DNA from: Stenotrophomonas maltophilia
GTDB lineage: Bacteria; Pseudomonadota; Gammaproteobacteria; Xanthomonadales; Xanthomonadaceae
Direction of reading: 5' to 3'
NCBI RefSeq assembly: GCF_002799155.1
Contig: NZ_NERD01000002.1
Location: 2,046,001-2,110,000, forward strand
DNA length: 64,000 nt
The notes below the pieces were generated by a model. The model had not been told where the DNA came from, did not search any database, and saw nothing but the letters and a program-made list of their open reading frames with translations. The first letter of the stretch is position 1. Every line of letters starts with the position of its first letter. Both the position numbers and the translations under genes were made by a program. Positions 34,883 to 44,244 of the stretch are shown here, piece by piece.

Positions 34883-36039
34883 AGCCAGCGGCCGTCCACC
34901 ACCACGCGTCGTTCCACCGGCACTGCAGCCACGGCCGCCGGACCGTGGTCGGCACGCACCGCCACGAAGGTGGCCGGGTGTCCTTCTGCAAGGCCGTACT
35001 GTGGCAGCCCGATCACCTGTGCGGCATGGGTGGTCACCATGTCCAGCGCCAGCATCAGGTCGGCATCGGTGTAGAAGCCCGAGCGGTACCCCAGCAGCAT
35101 CGCCCGCTGCAGCAGGTCGCCGTTGCCGTACGGCCACCAGCAGTCGCGGATGTTGTCGTTGCCGGCGAACACGCGCACGCCGGCATCATGCAGTGCGCGC
35201 AGCGGCGGGAACGGATGGTCGCCCGGGGCATTGCTCATGATCGCCACGCCCGCCGTCGCCAGCGCCTCGCCCACCTGCAGCGCACGCGCCAGCGGCACCT
35301 CTCCCAGCGCATAGGCATGGCTGACCGCCACCCGCCCCTGCAGCCCGGCAGCCCGCGTGCGCGCCGCGATGCGCAGCAACTGGGCCAGGCCGGTTTCGCC
35401 GGGCTCATGCAGGTGGATGTCCAGCTGCACGCCATAGCGCTCGGCCAGGCCGAACAGCAGCGCCAGTTGACCTTCAGCATCGCCATCCAGGGTGGTCGGG
35501 TCGATGCCACCGAGCACCTCCACGCCCGCTGCAATGGCCTGCTCGAGTACCGCGGCGGTGCCCGCGCAGGACATCACCCCGGCCTGCGGGAACGCCACCA
35601 GCTGGATGCGCATGATGTCGGCACAGCGCAACGCCGCCTCGCGCACCGCGTCGAGGTGGCGCAGGCCGGTGCTGCCGTCGATGTCGACGTGACAGCGCAT
35701 CGCCACGGTGCCGAAGCCGCTGCACTGGCGGATCAATGCCTCGGCGCGTTCCACCATCGGTGCGGCACCCGCCACCGCGGCCTTTTCCACCGCCAACCGT
35801 TCACGCAGGCTGTTCACCGGCTGGTGCGGGTGCCAACGGTCGCCGACGAAGCTTTTGTCCAGGTGGATGTGGCCGTCAACCAGGCCGGGCAGCACCGCGA
35901 AGCCCTGCAGGTCGACGCTTTCTGCCCCATCGGCGGGCCGGGCATCGTCATTGAGCCCGCTGATGCGGCCATCACGGATATGGAAATGCAGCGGTGCGCC
36001 GTGGCGGTCGACGCCGCCGTGGATGAACTGCAGGGTCAT
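34879..36039 (-). CDS. Amidohydrolase, cytosine-deaminase-like
   Basis: A 386-residue cytoplasmic metal-dependent hydrolase with the cytosine deaminase/AtzC-like motifs GHIHLDKSF, HLHEPGE, SHAYALG and GNDNIRDCWWPYG. The last replaces the usual GxDxxxD and keeps the metal-ligand Asp. Deamination of a pyrimidine-like ring is plausible; cytosine itself is not proven. GGGGAG before the ATG at 36039 supports the start. Its stop codon lies inside a SMAG element. Confidence 0.8.
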   Translation of the reverse strand: MTLQFIHGGVDRHGAPLHFHIRDGRISGLNDDARPADGAESVDLQGFAVLPGLVDGHIHLDKSFVGDRWHPHQPVNSLRERLAVEKAAVAGAAPMVERAEALIRQCSGFGTVAMRCHVDIDGSTGLRHLDAVREAALRCADIMRIQLVAFPQAGVMSCAGTAAVLEQAIAAGVEVLGGIDPTTLDGDAEGQLALLFGLAERYGVQLDIHLHEPGETGLAQLLRIAARTRAAGLQGRVAVSHAYALGEVPLARALQVGEALATAGVAIMSNAPGDHPFPPLRALHDAGVRVFAGNDNIRDCWWPYGNGDLLQRAMLLGYRSGFYTDADLMLALDMVTTHAAQVIGLPQYGLAEGHPATFVAVRADHGPAAVAAVPVERRVVVDGRWL

Positions 36040-36224
36040 CGGAAACTCCCCGGAAAGCCAAGTCATGGCGCCATCCTGCGCGCCGGCACCGCCATCGGCC
36101 AACGAAATATCTGGATGCCACACATTCATCAGAACGATGAATGCCGCCGCGACCACCGGTCGCAGCCACGCCGTGCACACGCCTGAACGGGTACCATAGG
36201 CACCTGTTTCCGCTGTGATGCCGC

Positions 36225-36866
36225 ATGGGCCCGTCCGACCGCCACGATCGTCTCCGCCGCTGGCAGGCCGCGTCCCTGCTGGCTGCTGCCCCGATCGCCA
36301 GCCTGTCCGCCACTGATGCCGCCGCCACCGCGCCGCTGCAGGCGCCGCCTGGGCAACAGCGCATCGCCCCGGCGGCGCTGGTCGAGCGGCTGCACCAGCG
36401 CGTGCTGTCCGGTCAGAGTGCCACCGCCACCCTGGAACACTGGTGCGCCGAGCACGGCTTGGCCGAACAGGCACGGGTACGCGCGGTGCGCGTGCACGGC
36501 CAGGACAAGCCGGTGCCGGCCGACGTGCTGCAGGCATTGGGCGCGAAACCCGGCACCGACCTGCGCTATCGCCGCGTACAGCTGGTCTGCGGCAGCCGCG
36601 TGTTGTCCGAGGCCGACAACTGGTACCTGCCCGGCCACCTCAGTCCGGCCATGAACCAGGTGCTGGACAGCACCGACGAACCCTTCGGCCGCGTGGTCGG
36701 TCCGCTCGGCTTCCAGCGCCAGACACTGGCCGACCAGACGTTCTGGCCGCCGCGTGGCGACGGCGACCATGGCGTGATCCTGGAAGTGCGCGCCTTGCTG
36801 CGCGACCGCCAGCAGCAGCCCTTCAGCTACGTCATCGAGTCGTACCTGCAGCAGGCGCTGCCCTAG
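36225..36866 (+). CDS. Chorismate-lyase-fold (UbiC/UTRA-like) protein
   Basis: A 213-residue protein with a weak N-terminal signal-like stretch (about 12-28). A C-terminal domain contains LRYRRVQLVCGSRVLSEADNWYLPG and EPFGRVVGPLGFQR, reminiscent of UbiC-type proteins that are not part of a ubi operon. Catalytic identity with chorismate lyase cannot be claimed. It is an isolated gene convergent with a TonB receptor, with a perfect hairpin between them. Confidence 0.55.
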   Translation: MGPSDRHDRLRRWQAASLLAAAPIASLSATDAAATAPLQAPPGQQRIAPAALVERLHQRVLSGQSATATLEHWCAEHGLAEQARVRAVRVHGQDKPVPADVLQALGAKPGTDLRYRRVQLVCGSRVLSEADNWYLPGHLSPAMNQVLDSTDEPFGRVVGPLGFQRQTLADQTFWPPRGDGDHGVILEVRALLRDRQQQPFSYVIESYLQQALP

Positions 36867-36906
36867 GCGCCGAGCGGGCGCAGCAGAACCGCACATCGAG
36901 ACAACT

Positions 36907-36931
36907 GAAGGCCCGGCAGTGCCGGGCCTTC
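36907..36931. terminator. Bidirectional hairpin between convergent genes
   Basis: Perfect 11-bp arms GAAGGCCCGGC/GCCGGGCCTTC with loop AGT lie between the stops at 36866 and 36947. Short pyrimidine-rich tracts follow, so termination in the rightward direction is the more likely. Confidence 0.75.
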
Positions 36932-36946
36932 TGCTTGCGTGCCGGA

Positions 36947-39673
36947 TCAGCGGAACCGGTAGTCCAGCTGCAGCCAGTACTGGCGGCCATACGGGTCATA
37001 GTTGCCGACCGGATAGAACGGCCAGCCACCTCCGTTCCTGTCCGCCGGCGGGCGGCTGTCACGCAGGTTGTTGACGATCACACCCACCGACAGATTCTCG
37101 CCGAACTGGCGGAACACACTGGCGTTGTAGGTCATGTACGGCGCGATGCGGCCACTGCCATCGGTCTTCGGCAGCGAACCGAAGCGGTTGCCATACAGCG
37201 TGGTGGTCCAGTCACCCTGGTTCCAGGTGATGCTGCCGTTGGCCTTGCTGCGCCACTGGTAGTCATCCAGCGAATTGCGGATGTCACGCTCCGGATCATC
37301 GGAGAACTGGCGGTACGTGTGCTCCAGCACCACGGTATAGGCCAGGCGCGTGGTGAAGCGGCCATAGCGGCCGGCATCGAAGCGCCAGTTGCCCTTCAGG
37401 TCCAGGCCACGCACCGATTCGGAGGCCGCGTTGATCGGGTTGATCAGCACGCGGGTCACCTGGTCCGGCTGCACCGTGGCAGTGGACGGATTGCGGATCA
37501 CCCGCGACAGCGCGTCCTGGCACAATGGCGAACCGATGTCGCGTGCTTCGCCGCCCAGCGTGCGGCCCAGGCGGCAATCGGCCTCGTCACGCAGGATGCG
37601 GTTGGTGTCGAGGCTGGTCACCTCGTTGTCGATGCGGATGTCGTAGTAGTCGGCACTGAAATCCAGCCCGGACAGCGGCGACCAGACCACGCCGAAACCA
37701 TAGGACTTCGCGGTTTCCGGCTGCAGCTGCGCGTTGGCACGGTTGCTGTAGTCGATCGACAGGCCGTTGTAGTCGCAGTTGTCGTACGACTGGCCTGCGG
37801 TGCGGCAGCGCCAGTAGTCGGTCATGCCCGGGTTGTAGCCGCGGGTCTCGGTGGCGAACACGTAGTTCATGTCCGGCGCACGGAAGCTGGTCGCAGCAGA
37901 GCCGCGGATCAACAGGCTCTCGATCGGGCGGAACTCGACGCCGAAGCTCCAGGTCGCCTTGCCGATGTGCTCGCCGCCGGCGCGGTACTGGTCGTAGCGG
38001 CCGGCCAGCGTGGTGGTCAGCGATTGCAGCAGCGGCAACTGCAGCTCCACGCCGGCTGCATAGCGGTCACGATCACCGCCGGCACCGATACCGGCGCTGG
38101 TATTCCAGAACTCGCCGGTGCCCAGCCGCGGGTCCGGGCGGTTGCGGTAGCCCTGGCTGCCGGCCTCGACCACCGCCGCCAGCGCAGCGTCACCGCCCGG
38201 CAGTGCGAACAGGCGGCCGTTGACGCTGGCGCTGAAGGCCTGCAGCCATGCCGCGTTGCGGCTTTCCTGGTAGCCGGACAGGCGGCCGTATTCCTGCGGC
38301 GTCAGCGGCTGGAACAGCCGCGACGGATCCGGCGCGTAGACCTCCACGCCGTTGCGCACGCCCCGTTGCGGGCCGAGCAGGTACTCGTTTATGCCGGCCA
38401 GCAGCACCGGGCGCCGGGTGCGGTTCTCGTAGCGGGACCGGCTGTAGACCGCTTCATAATCCCAGCCGCTGTCGCCGATCTGGCCGCGCGCGCCCACGTT
38501 GAACGACCACGAGTTCTCCAGGAACCGGTTGGCGTTGCGCGGCAGGCCACCGATCTCTTCCGGCGCGAACCGGCGGTACCAGCTCTCCAGGTTGCCGGTG
38601 TTCTGGTTGTAGAAGTAGTTGCGCGATGACGTCCAGGTCGGGGCGCGGGTATTGTTGCTGATGCGCGCGCTGCCCACCGCCAGGTCGGCGAACAGGTCGG
38701 TGTGCTCGTCCAGATGGAAGGTCAACAGGCCATAGCCATTGAGGTTGCGCTTCTCGGTCTGCACGGTCCAGTAGCTGGCCGCTGCCTCGTTGCTGCCGCA
38801 GTACCACCCCTGGCGCGGGTTGTTGGCACGGAACACGCTGCCGCCGTAGATGCCGGACGCCCCGTCGCAGCCATTGACGCCCGGATCGATGTTGCGCCCG
38901 GTAGCCGCGTTGCGCCGATAGGCAATCGCCGTTGCCTGCGGTGCCTTGCCGGCCGGATCATCGTCCAGTGAATCCATGAAGTCGCGCTGGCGCGCGTGGA
39001 TCGCCTTGCGCACATCGAACTCGAAACCAAACAGGCCGTCCCAGCGTTCGCCGGACGTGCCGCCGACCACCTGCACGCGCTGGTTGTCACCGCCGCCCTG
39101 CTGGGTGCCACCGGCGCGCACGTTCACGTCGACGCCCTCGAAACGGTCCTTGAGGATGATGTTGACCACACCGGCAATGGCGTCGGAGCCATACACCGCC
39201 GACGCGCCCGCAGCCAGCACCTCGATGCGCTCGATCAGCGCACTGGGGATGTTGGCCAGGTTGACCACGTTCACCGAGCCTTCGTAGGCCAGCGGGTAAT
39301 CGGCCTGGCGGCGGCCGTTGACCAGCACCAGCGTGCGGTTCGGGCCCAGCCCGCGCAGGTTGATGGTGTTGGCGGCCGGCGTGAACGTATTGCCGAAGTC
39401 CTCGCCCTGCACGTTGCCGGTGTTCTCGGTCAGTGCACTCAGGGCGTCGAAGGCGTTGCGGTAACCCTGCGCGTCGATCTGCTCACGGCTGATCACCGTC
39501 ACCGGCGATGGCCCCTCGACACTGGCACGTGGAATGCGCGAGCCGGTGACCTTCACTTCCTGCAGTGTGGTGGGAGCGCTTTCCTGCGCGAAGGCCGGCA
39601 GCGGGACCAGCATCAGGGACGACAGCGCGAGCACCAGCGGACGCGGGCGCATCGCCTTGGGGGAGGCGGACAT
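36947..39673 (-). CDS. TonB-dependent outer-membrane receptor
   Basis: A 908-residue receptor with a signal peptide (LALSSLMLVPLPAFA), a TonB-box-like region near LQEVKVTGSRI, a plug domain (about 55-180; INLRGLGPNRTLVLVNGRR, GSDAIAGVVNIIL) and a long beta-barrel ending in aromatic Phe-Arg after QLDYRF. The ligand is unknown: the plug type is common to peptide, carbohydrate and chelate receptors, and no partner genes adjoin it. The start at 39673 is preceded by AGGAAG. A palindromic TGCAAT-GA-ATTGCA lies upstream at 39840-39853. Confidence 0.9.
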   Translation of the reverse strand: MSASPKAMRPRPLVLALSSLMLVPLPAFAQESAPTTLQEVKVTGSRIPRASVEGPSPVTVISREQIDAQGYRNAFDALSALTENTGNVQGEDFGNTFTPAANTINLRGLGPNRTLVLVNGRRQADYPLAYEGSVNVVNLANIPSALIERIEVLAAGASAVYGSDAIAGVVNIILKDRFEGVDVNVRAGGTQQGGGDNQRVQVVGGTSGERWDGLFGFEFDVRKAIHARQRDFMDSLDDDPAGKAPQATAIAYRRNAATGRNIDPGVNGCDGASGIYGGSVFRANNPRQGWYCGSNEAAASYWTVQTEKRNLNGYGLLTFHLDEHTDLFADLAVGSARISNNTRAPTWTSSRNYFYNQNTGNLESWYRRFAPEEIGGLPRNANRFLENSWSFNVGARGQIGDSGWDYEAVYSRSRYENRTRRPVLLAGINEYLLGPQRGVRNGVEVYAPDPSRLFQPLTPQEYGRLSGYQESRNAAWLQAFSASVNGRLFALPGGDAALAAVVEAGSQGYRNRPDPRLGTGEFWNTSAGIGAGGDRDRYAAGVELQLPLLQSLTTTLAGRYDQYRAGGEHIGKATWSFGVEFRPIESLLIRGSAATSFRAPDMNYVFATETRGYNPGMTDYWRCRTAGQSYDNCDYNGLSIDYSNRANAQLQPETAKSYGFGVVWSPLSGLDFSADYYDIRIDNEVTSLDTNRILRDEADCRLGRTLGGEARDIGSPLCQDALSRVIRNPSTATVQPDQVTRVLINPINAASESVRGLDLKGNWRFDAGRYGRFTTRLAYTVVLEHTYRQFSDDPERDIRNSLDDYQWRSKANGSITWNQGDWTTTLYGNRFGSLPKTDGSGRIAPYMTYNASVFRQFGENLSVGVIVNNLRDSRPPADRNGGGWPFYPVGNYDPYGRQYWLQLDYRFR

Positions 39674-39839
39674 GGGCTTCCTGGGGGGAGTGGGCGGCAG
39701 TACGGGGCCAGTGCCTGTGCGGCACATAACGATCCCGTAACGAAAGTGTCCTGAATGGGTGGTTTCAACGGAAATGACCAGCCCTGATGGCGTTATGCCT
39801 GAACTGAATCAGACCCGTTCCCGGCACCGCCACGTTTTT

Positions 39840-39853
39840 TGCAATGAATTGCA
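39840..39853. promoter_or_regulatory. TGCAAT-GA-ATTGCA palindrome in divergent intergenic region
   Basis: A perfect 6-bp-arm palindrome lies between the TonB receptor gene and the divergent acetyltransferase-like gene. It could be an operator. No matching regulator is adjacent. Confidence 0.3.
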
Positions 39854-39888
39854 TGGCCTGGCGCCTCCGCGATGCGCATCGTGCCGGG

Positions 39889-40488
39889 ATGACCAACAGC
39901 GCCCCTTCCACCCCCTTCGCTTCGCTACGCCCCGTCCTGCGCCGCCACTTGCTGCACCTCCAGGCCACGCCCATCACCCTGCGTTCGTTCCAGCGCACCG
40001 ACCTGCCACGCTGGCGCGCCTTCGACGACCGTCGCCAGCGTGGCCAGCGGCATCCCCATGGCATTGATGAAGAGGCGCGGTTCCTCGCCAGCGTCTATCG
40101 TTCACGCCTCCAGGAAGACAACGACCTGCTGGTGCTGGGCGTGTTCGACGACGCACAGGGCGTCCTGCACGACCAGCTGCATATCCGCCTGCAGTCGCTG
40201 CATTCGCGCTGCGCCGAGCTGCAATCGCTGCAGCACCGGCACGCCCATCCGCAGGCGGCACTGAGGGCGCTGTGCCCGTTCCTGTTCGACGATGTCGGCC
40301 TGCACCGCGTTTTCGTGCTGCTGCCGCCAGGCTGCACCACCCCGTTTGCGCAGGCGCTGCAGGCCCATGGATTCATCCGCGAGGGGATCCTGCGCGACTA
40401 CCATCTGGACGCACAGGGATGGCATGACCGCCAGTTGCTGGCGCTTACAGCGCCGGCCTGGCGCAGCTGCCAGCAGCGGATCGGCTAA
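39889..40488 (+). CDS. GNAT-like acetyltransferase (RimJ/RimL type)
   Basis: A 199-residue soluble protein with the layout of GNAT proteins of the RimJ/L type: ITLRSFQRTDLPRWRAF at the start, a central acceptor region, and FAQALQAHGFIREGILRDYH near the end, where these enzymes show the GFxxEG motif. The acetyl-CoA loop is not clearly conserved, so activity is uncertain. An in-frame ATG at 39844 lies inside a palindrome and is less likely. The stop overlaps the convergent gene by 4 bp. Confidence 0.6.
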   Translation: MTNSAPSTPFASLRPVLRRHLLHLQATPITLRSFQRTDLPRWRAFDDRRQRGQRHPHGIDEEARFLASVYRSRLQEDNDLLVLGVFDDAQGVLHDQLHIRLQSLHSRCAELQSLQHRHAHPQAALRALCPFLFDDVGLHRVFVLLPPGCTTPFAQALQAHGFIREGILRDYHLDAQGWHDRQLLALTAPAWRSCQQRIG

Positions 40489-41264
40489 CGCACCCGTTCC
40501 AGTGCCGCACCGGCACCTGTCAGCGCCGTGCAGGCGTGGTCCTGCAGCTCCTCGCCGCTGGCATCGTTGCCGCTGGCGGCATCCACGCGGGTGGCCAGCA
40601 GGATGAAGCCGGGGCCGCCCTGCACGTCATCGCGTCCGGCCACCACCAGGCTCCACTGGCCCACGTCGCCCACCCCGCTCAGGCCGTAGGCCAGCAGGTT
40701 GAGCGGATTGGCGGTGAGCGCTGCGCCCGGCAGCAGATAGGCCTGGTACTGATGCCCGCGCAGTGGTACCGGCAACGGTGACCAGCGCGGACCAAGCGCA
40801 CCGGCATGTGCATCCAGCGCCTGCAGCACATCCGCGCGCAGGCAGTCGACATGGATATGCAGCTGGTGCTGCGAGCGGCCATGCGGCGAATTCAGCGCCA
40901 GGCTGGCCACGTTGCGCGGCAACGGCTGGCCCAGGGCCTGTTCGGTATGCCCGCGCGCCTGCCAGGCGGCCGCGAAATAGTTGGGCGCCCCACGCTGGTA
41001 CAGGCCGTGGCTCTCGATGCCACTGACCTTGTCCAGCGGCATCAGCAGGAACTGGTAGTCGCCGTGCGCATCCTTGACCAGCACGTCGCGGCGGTCGGCG
41101 CCCGTGTCCACCCGCAGGCAGCTGCCCCGCGGGCCTCCTGCCGCCTTGCAGTCACGCTCGATCAGGCGCCACAGCGCATCGGAAGTGGCCGGCGGCGGAG
41201 GCGGCGCGCTGGCGCAGGCGGACAACAGCAGCAGGGACGACAGCAGCAAGGGACGCAGGAACAC
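40485..41264 (-). CDS. cdh: CDP-diacylglycerol diphosphatase (Cdh-like) lipoprotein
   Basis: A 259-residue envelope protein with lipobox LLSAC. It matches the Cdh family through NYFAAAWQAR, LNSPHGRSQHQLHIHVDCLR (HIT-like His-x-His) and the spacing of CLRVD near residue 49. Cdh hydrolyses CDP-diacylglycerol to phosphatidate and CMP. Family size is close to 250 residues. It stands alone on the minus strand. Confidence 0.78.
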   Translation of the reverse strand: MFLRPLLLSSLLLLSACASAPPPPPATSDALWRLIERDCKAAGGPRGSCLRVDTGADRRDVLVKDAHGDYQFLLMPLDKVSGIESHGLYQRGAPNYFAAAWQARGHTEQALGQPLPRNVASLALNSPHGRSQHQLHIHVDCLRADVLQALDAHAGALGPRWSPLPVPLRGHQYQAYLLPGAALTANPLNLLAYGLSGVGDVGQWSLVVAGRDDVQGGPGFILLATRVDAASGNDASGEELQDHACTALTGAGAALERVR

Positions 41265-41332
41265 GGCAGCGACTCACGGAACAGGCACGGCAGACGGCGC
41301 CGCGCTGCATTCTAGCCAGTGCCGTGCTGCAA

Positions 41333-41992
41333 TCAGTAAGTGCCGAACGGCACTTCAACCACGAACGGGGCCCCGCTGTCGCCGCCCTGCAGGGTGTAGC
41401 GGTCCAGCGCACCATCGTCATCGGCGTGCGGCTGGCGCTGGAAATGCAGGGAATATCGGTTTTCGCCCAGCAGGACGGCATTGCCGTCGGCCTCCAGGGC
41501 GGCGCCTTCGGGAATCAGCAGCCCACCCAGGTCGCTGTAGGCGCCCGGCACATCGGTGAAGCCATAGTCGGCCAGTTCGTCCACCCGCTGCATCGCATAG
41601 ACATGCGGCAGATAAGGACGCGCCGGGCTGCGGCCATTGCTCAGGTCGGTCACCCAGGCCTGCGGCAGGTGGTACTGCTCGCGCAGCGTGGCCACGCCCA
41701 GCGACGGGCTGGCCACCTGCAGGCAGCACACCACGCGCTTGCCCTCACGGTCGACAACGGCGAATCGATCGCCACGGGTCGCAGCCTGCGGCAGCATCGC
41801 GAAGGCCAGGTTGCGCTGGGCCGGCGCGTAGCCGGCCTCGGTCTGCAGGTTGCGCCAGGCGCCGAACACCGGCGTTTCCGCAGCGGCGGCGGGCACCGGC
41901 TCGGCGGCGGTGGCGGCACACGCCACGCCCAGCACCGACACTGCCAGTACCGTCATCACCCTGCCCTTGTCGCGGAAACTGCCTGCCGTCAT
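41333..41992 (-). CDS. Exported protein of unknown function
   Basis: A 219-residue protein not recognised as any named family. It has a signal peptide (RVMTVLAVSVLGVACAATAA), Cys pair CC near residue 89, and a C-terminal segment GGDSGAPFVVEVPFG that loosely recalls the serine protease GDSGAP motif. No catalytic His or Asp motif was identified, so a peptidase role is not claimed. An alternative ATG is at 41956. Confidence 0.6.
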   Translation of the reverse strand: MTAGSFRDKGRVMTVLAVSVLGVACAATAAEPVPAAAAETPVFGAWRNLQTEAGYAPAQRNLAFAMLPQAATRGDRFAVVDREGKRVVCCLQVASPSLGVATLREQYHLPQAWVTDLSNGRSPARPYLPHVYAMQRVDELADYGFTDVPGAYSDLGGLLIPEGAALEADGNAVLLGENRYSLHFQRQPHADDDGALDRYTLQGGDSGAPFVVEVPFGTY

Positions 41993-42162
41993 ACCGTACC
42001 AACGCCTGCACCGGAATGGCCCGGCCTGCCCGCTGGCGCGCTGCCAGTCAACCCTCCCACTATGCAGTGACCACGCTGTGCCGGCAATGACCAGGACGCT
42101 GACGCCTTTCGCGCGCCTGGTGCTATCGTTCCCGCCATCTTCCCCTGCGCAGGAGCGCTCGC

Positions 42163-42459
42163 ATGTCCGCCTTCCGTCTGTCCCTGTTGCTGCCGGCCTC
42201 TGCCCTGCTGCTGTCGGCCTGTGTCAGCACCCCAGGCCCGCAGGTCAAGGGCACCGGCCAGTGCGATGCCAGCCAGCTGGGCTGGGCGATCGGCCAGCCG
42301 GCCAATGAACCCAACATCCGCCGCCTGTCCAGCGAGAGCGGCGCCGGCCTGGTCAACCCGATCGGCCCCAACACCATCACCACCCGGGACATCCGCCACG
42401 ACCGCCTGCGCGTGTACGTGGACAAGGACAACATCATCACCGCCACCCGCTGCGAGTAA
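42163..42459 (+). CDS. Peptidase inhibitor I78-type lipoprotein
   Basis: A 98-residue lipoprotein (lipobox LLSAC) whose mature part fits the I78 inhibitor family: GQCDASQLGWAIGQPAN, then ITTRDIRHDRLRVYVDKDN and a terminal TRCE, with the two conserved Cys able to pair. I78 members inhibit serine peptidases and protect the envelope from them. The reactive loop is likely near residues 60-80. Confidence 0.78.
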   Translation: MSAFRLSLLLPASALLLSACVSTPGPQVKGTGQCDASQLGWAIGQPANEPNIRRLSSESGAGLVNPIGPNTITTRDIRHDRLRVYVDKDNIITATRCE

Positions 42460-42475
42460 GCGCCCCGCAGTTTTT

Positions 42476-42536
42476 GTAGTGCCGAGCCCACGCTCGGCTC
42501 TACCGAAAAGGCGAGTCGGGCACGGCTTGACTCTAC
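42476..42536. repeat. SMAG pair after I78 gene
   Basis: The first unit, GTAGTGCCGAGCCCACGCTC to 42503, ends in CTAC and has a 7-bp stem. The second (42513-42536) has GAGTC/GACTC arms and ends in CTAC. The pair lies 17 bp after the I78 stop and 6 bp before the stop of the convergent leftward gene. Confidence 0.85.
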
Positions 42537-42541
42537 AGGGA

Positions 42542-43426
42542 TCAGGGTTCGGTATACCCCGCACAATCCGGCAGTTCCTGGTCCGGGTGGAACACCCCAT
42601 TGCTGAAGCGGAACAGGCGGGTATAGCTGCACGCCGGGTCCTGCTCGGTGCGCAGGTCCTTCTTCTTCAGCGGCCCCTTGGCGAGAGAATCCTCGAAGCG
42701 TGAGGCACCGGCCGGGAACCGCGTCGCCACCGTCTGGTAGCGCAGCACCGGCATGCCCCCAGCGGCCGTATCCAGCGCCAGCTTCGCCGAGAACCCATAT
42801 TCGTCGTGGCAGGCGCCTGCGCGCTGCTTCATGTCCTGTTCGCTGAAGCAGGCGCGGATCATCGCGTTGCCCCGCCATGGCAGGGTCAGCACGTCATCGT
42901 CCACCTGGATGTCATCCTGCAGGTGACGCACGCGCGCCAGCTGCAGTGTGGACGCGTCGGCACCCCCACCGGAGTACATCGCGCTGGACTTGACGATGCC
43001 GCCCACCAGCACGTTCTGGCGGGCACGCTGCCGCGGGTCACTCACTGCCTCATCGCTGCCCACGCCAGGCGCCAGACGCACGATCCACGGCCACAGCGAC
43101 AGCTCGCTTTCCTGCGGCACGTCGATGCTGACGTGGTAGGTGTGTGGCTTGCCCTGGCCCGGCCCCTTCTCAAGCACTTCCAGCACGGTCGGCCGGTCAC
43201 CATCCTCGGCAACCGGCTGCACGCGCACGCACCAGTTTCCGTCCCGCGTGCAGTCATAGAGCCCCGCCGGTCCCTCCTCATTGGCGATCAACACCTGCCC
43301 CAGCGGCTCCATCACATTGCCGGCGGCGTCACGCTGCTGCGGCAGGATCGAGCCCTGGGCCAACGCCAGCACCGGGGTTGCCAGCAGTGCAGCGCACAGG
43401 ATCGTGCGGGCAACGATGAGGGGCAT
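42542..43426 (-). CDS. Exported protein of unknown function
   Basis: A 294-residue protein with a signal peptide (ARTILCAALLATPVLALAQ) and no recognised domain. Four Cys in the mature part (LYDCTRDGNWC near the N-terminus; RACF and ACHDEY later) may form disulfides. No motif for an enzyme or binding role was found. The start at 43426 gives a proper signal peptide; a longer frame to 43519 does not. Confidence 0.6.
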   Translation of the reverse strand: MPLIVARTILCAALLATPVLALAQGSILPQQRDAAGNVMEPLGQVLIANEEGPAGLYDCTRDGNWCVRVQPVAEDGDRPTVLEVLEKGPGQGKPHTYHVSIDVPQESELSLWPWIVRLAPGVGSDEAVSDPRQRARQNVLVGGIVKSSAMYSGGGADASTLQLARVRHLQDDIQVDDDVLTLPWRGNAMIRACFSEQDMKQRAGACHDEYGFSAKLALDTAAGGMPVLRYQTVATRFPAGASRFEDSLAKGPLKKKDLRTEQDPACSYTRLFRFSNGVFHPDQELPDCAGYTEP

Positions 43427-43543
43427 GGAGGAGATTCCTGCTCGTGGAATCAAGATGGTAGCGCAGGAATAACGGAACGATCGCGACCAGCCCGGTGAAC
43501 CGGAACCCAAGCGGCACACTACCTGTCAGAACGGCGCTCCCAA

Positions 43544-44176
43544 CTACGCCCCGCCAGTAGTACGGAGAATGGCCGGGGGAGCGAAGCCGTCATCAGTTGA
43601 CGACTCGAGATTCTCACCATCCCAGCTTGCCTGAGTGATCCACTCCACAGCCTTTTCAGCGAAGTCAGCGAAAGTGAGAGCGAGAAGGTACTTGGTGTCT
43701 TCATCCGCACCAAAGGCAATCATCTGTCCTTCAGTACCGCCAATGTCGGGGTCGAAATCCAATCCCATGTGATTGCCGCCACCATCCTGAGTCAGCGGTA
43801 TCCAACGCGCATTGGTATACATCGGCTTCACCACCCCCGCGGGACTCGACTTCATGAACTCCGCGCAGTCCTCGTTCATGCCGTCGGCCTCGATCTCACG
43901 CCAACCCTGCCACTGCCGCCCGATCTCCTTGGACGAGAGCATCTGACTGCCAAACAGAAGCCCGGCCCCATCCTGCCCGTCGTGAATCATCAGCAGCTGC
44001 TTTAGCAGATCTGGCAAAGCGACTCCAAGCTGGACTTCCAGTTCAACCAACTCGCTTTCGGAGGCTCCGGGCCGCAACTGCACTTCATCCAGACAACCCT
44101 TCTCGTGAAGCGACGCTTTGATGGACGCCCATATCTGATCTGCACCCTGCATTGATTCTGTATCCGTCTCAACCAA
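43544..44176 (-). CDS. SMI1/KNR4 (SUKH-like) family protein
   Basis: A 210-residue soluble protein with SMI1/KNR4 hallmarks: GASESELVELEVQLGVALPDLLKQLLMIHDGQDG near the start, then WIPLTQDGGGNHMGLDFDP. SUKH proteins are frequent immunity proteins against contact-dependent toxins. No toxin gene is adjacent, and the base composition is visibly less GC-rich than neighbours, suggesting acquisition. An alternative ATG lies at 44152. Confidence 0.82.
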   Translation of the reverse strand: MVETDTESMQGADQIWASIKASLHEKGCLDEVQLRPGASESELVELEVQLGVALPDLLKQLLMIHDGQDGAGLLFGSQMLSSKEIGRQWQGWREIEADGMNEDCAEFMKSSPAGVVKPMYTNARWIPLTQDGGGNHMGLDFDPDIGGTEGQMIAFGADEDTKYLLALTFADFAEKAVEWITQASWDGENLESSTDDGFAPPAILRTTGGA

Positions 44177-44244
44177 GATCTCAGCCTAGTGCCAACCCGA
44201 TCAGTGAGGAATGCAAGAAATCCGAATTTTCGGAGAGTTCGCCG

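Noticed and set aside
36225-36866. Assignment as ubiC chorismate lyase
   Set aside because: Similarity is only in fold-type motifs, it has a signal-like N-terminus and there is no ubiA neighbour.
41333-41992. Assignment as a serine peptidase from GGDSGAP
   Set aside because: No catalytic His and Asp context was found upstream of the motif.
43544-44176. A toxin-antitoxin or CDI locus around the SMI1 protein
   Set aside because: Neighbours are an unrelated exported protein and dld; no toxin or secretion gene is present.
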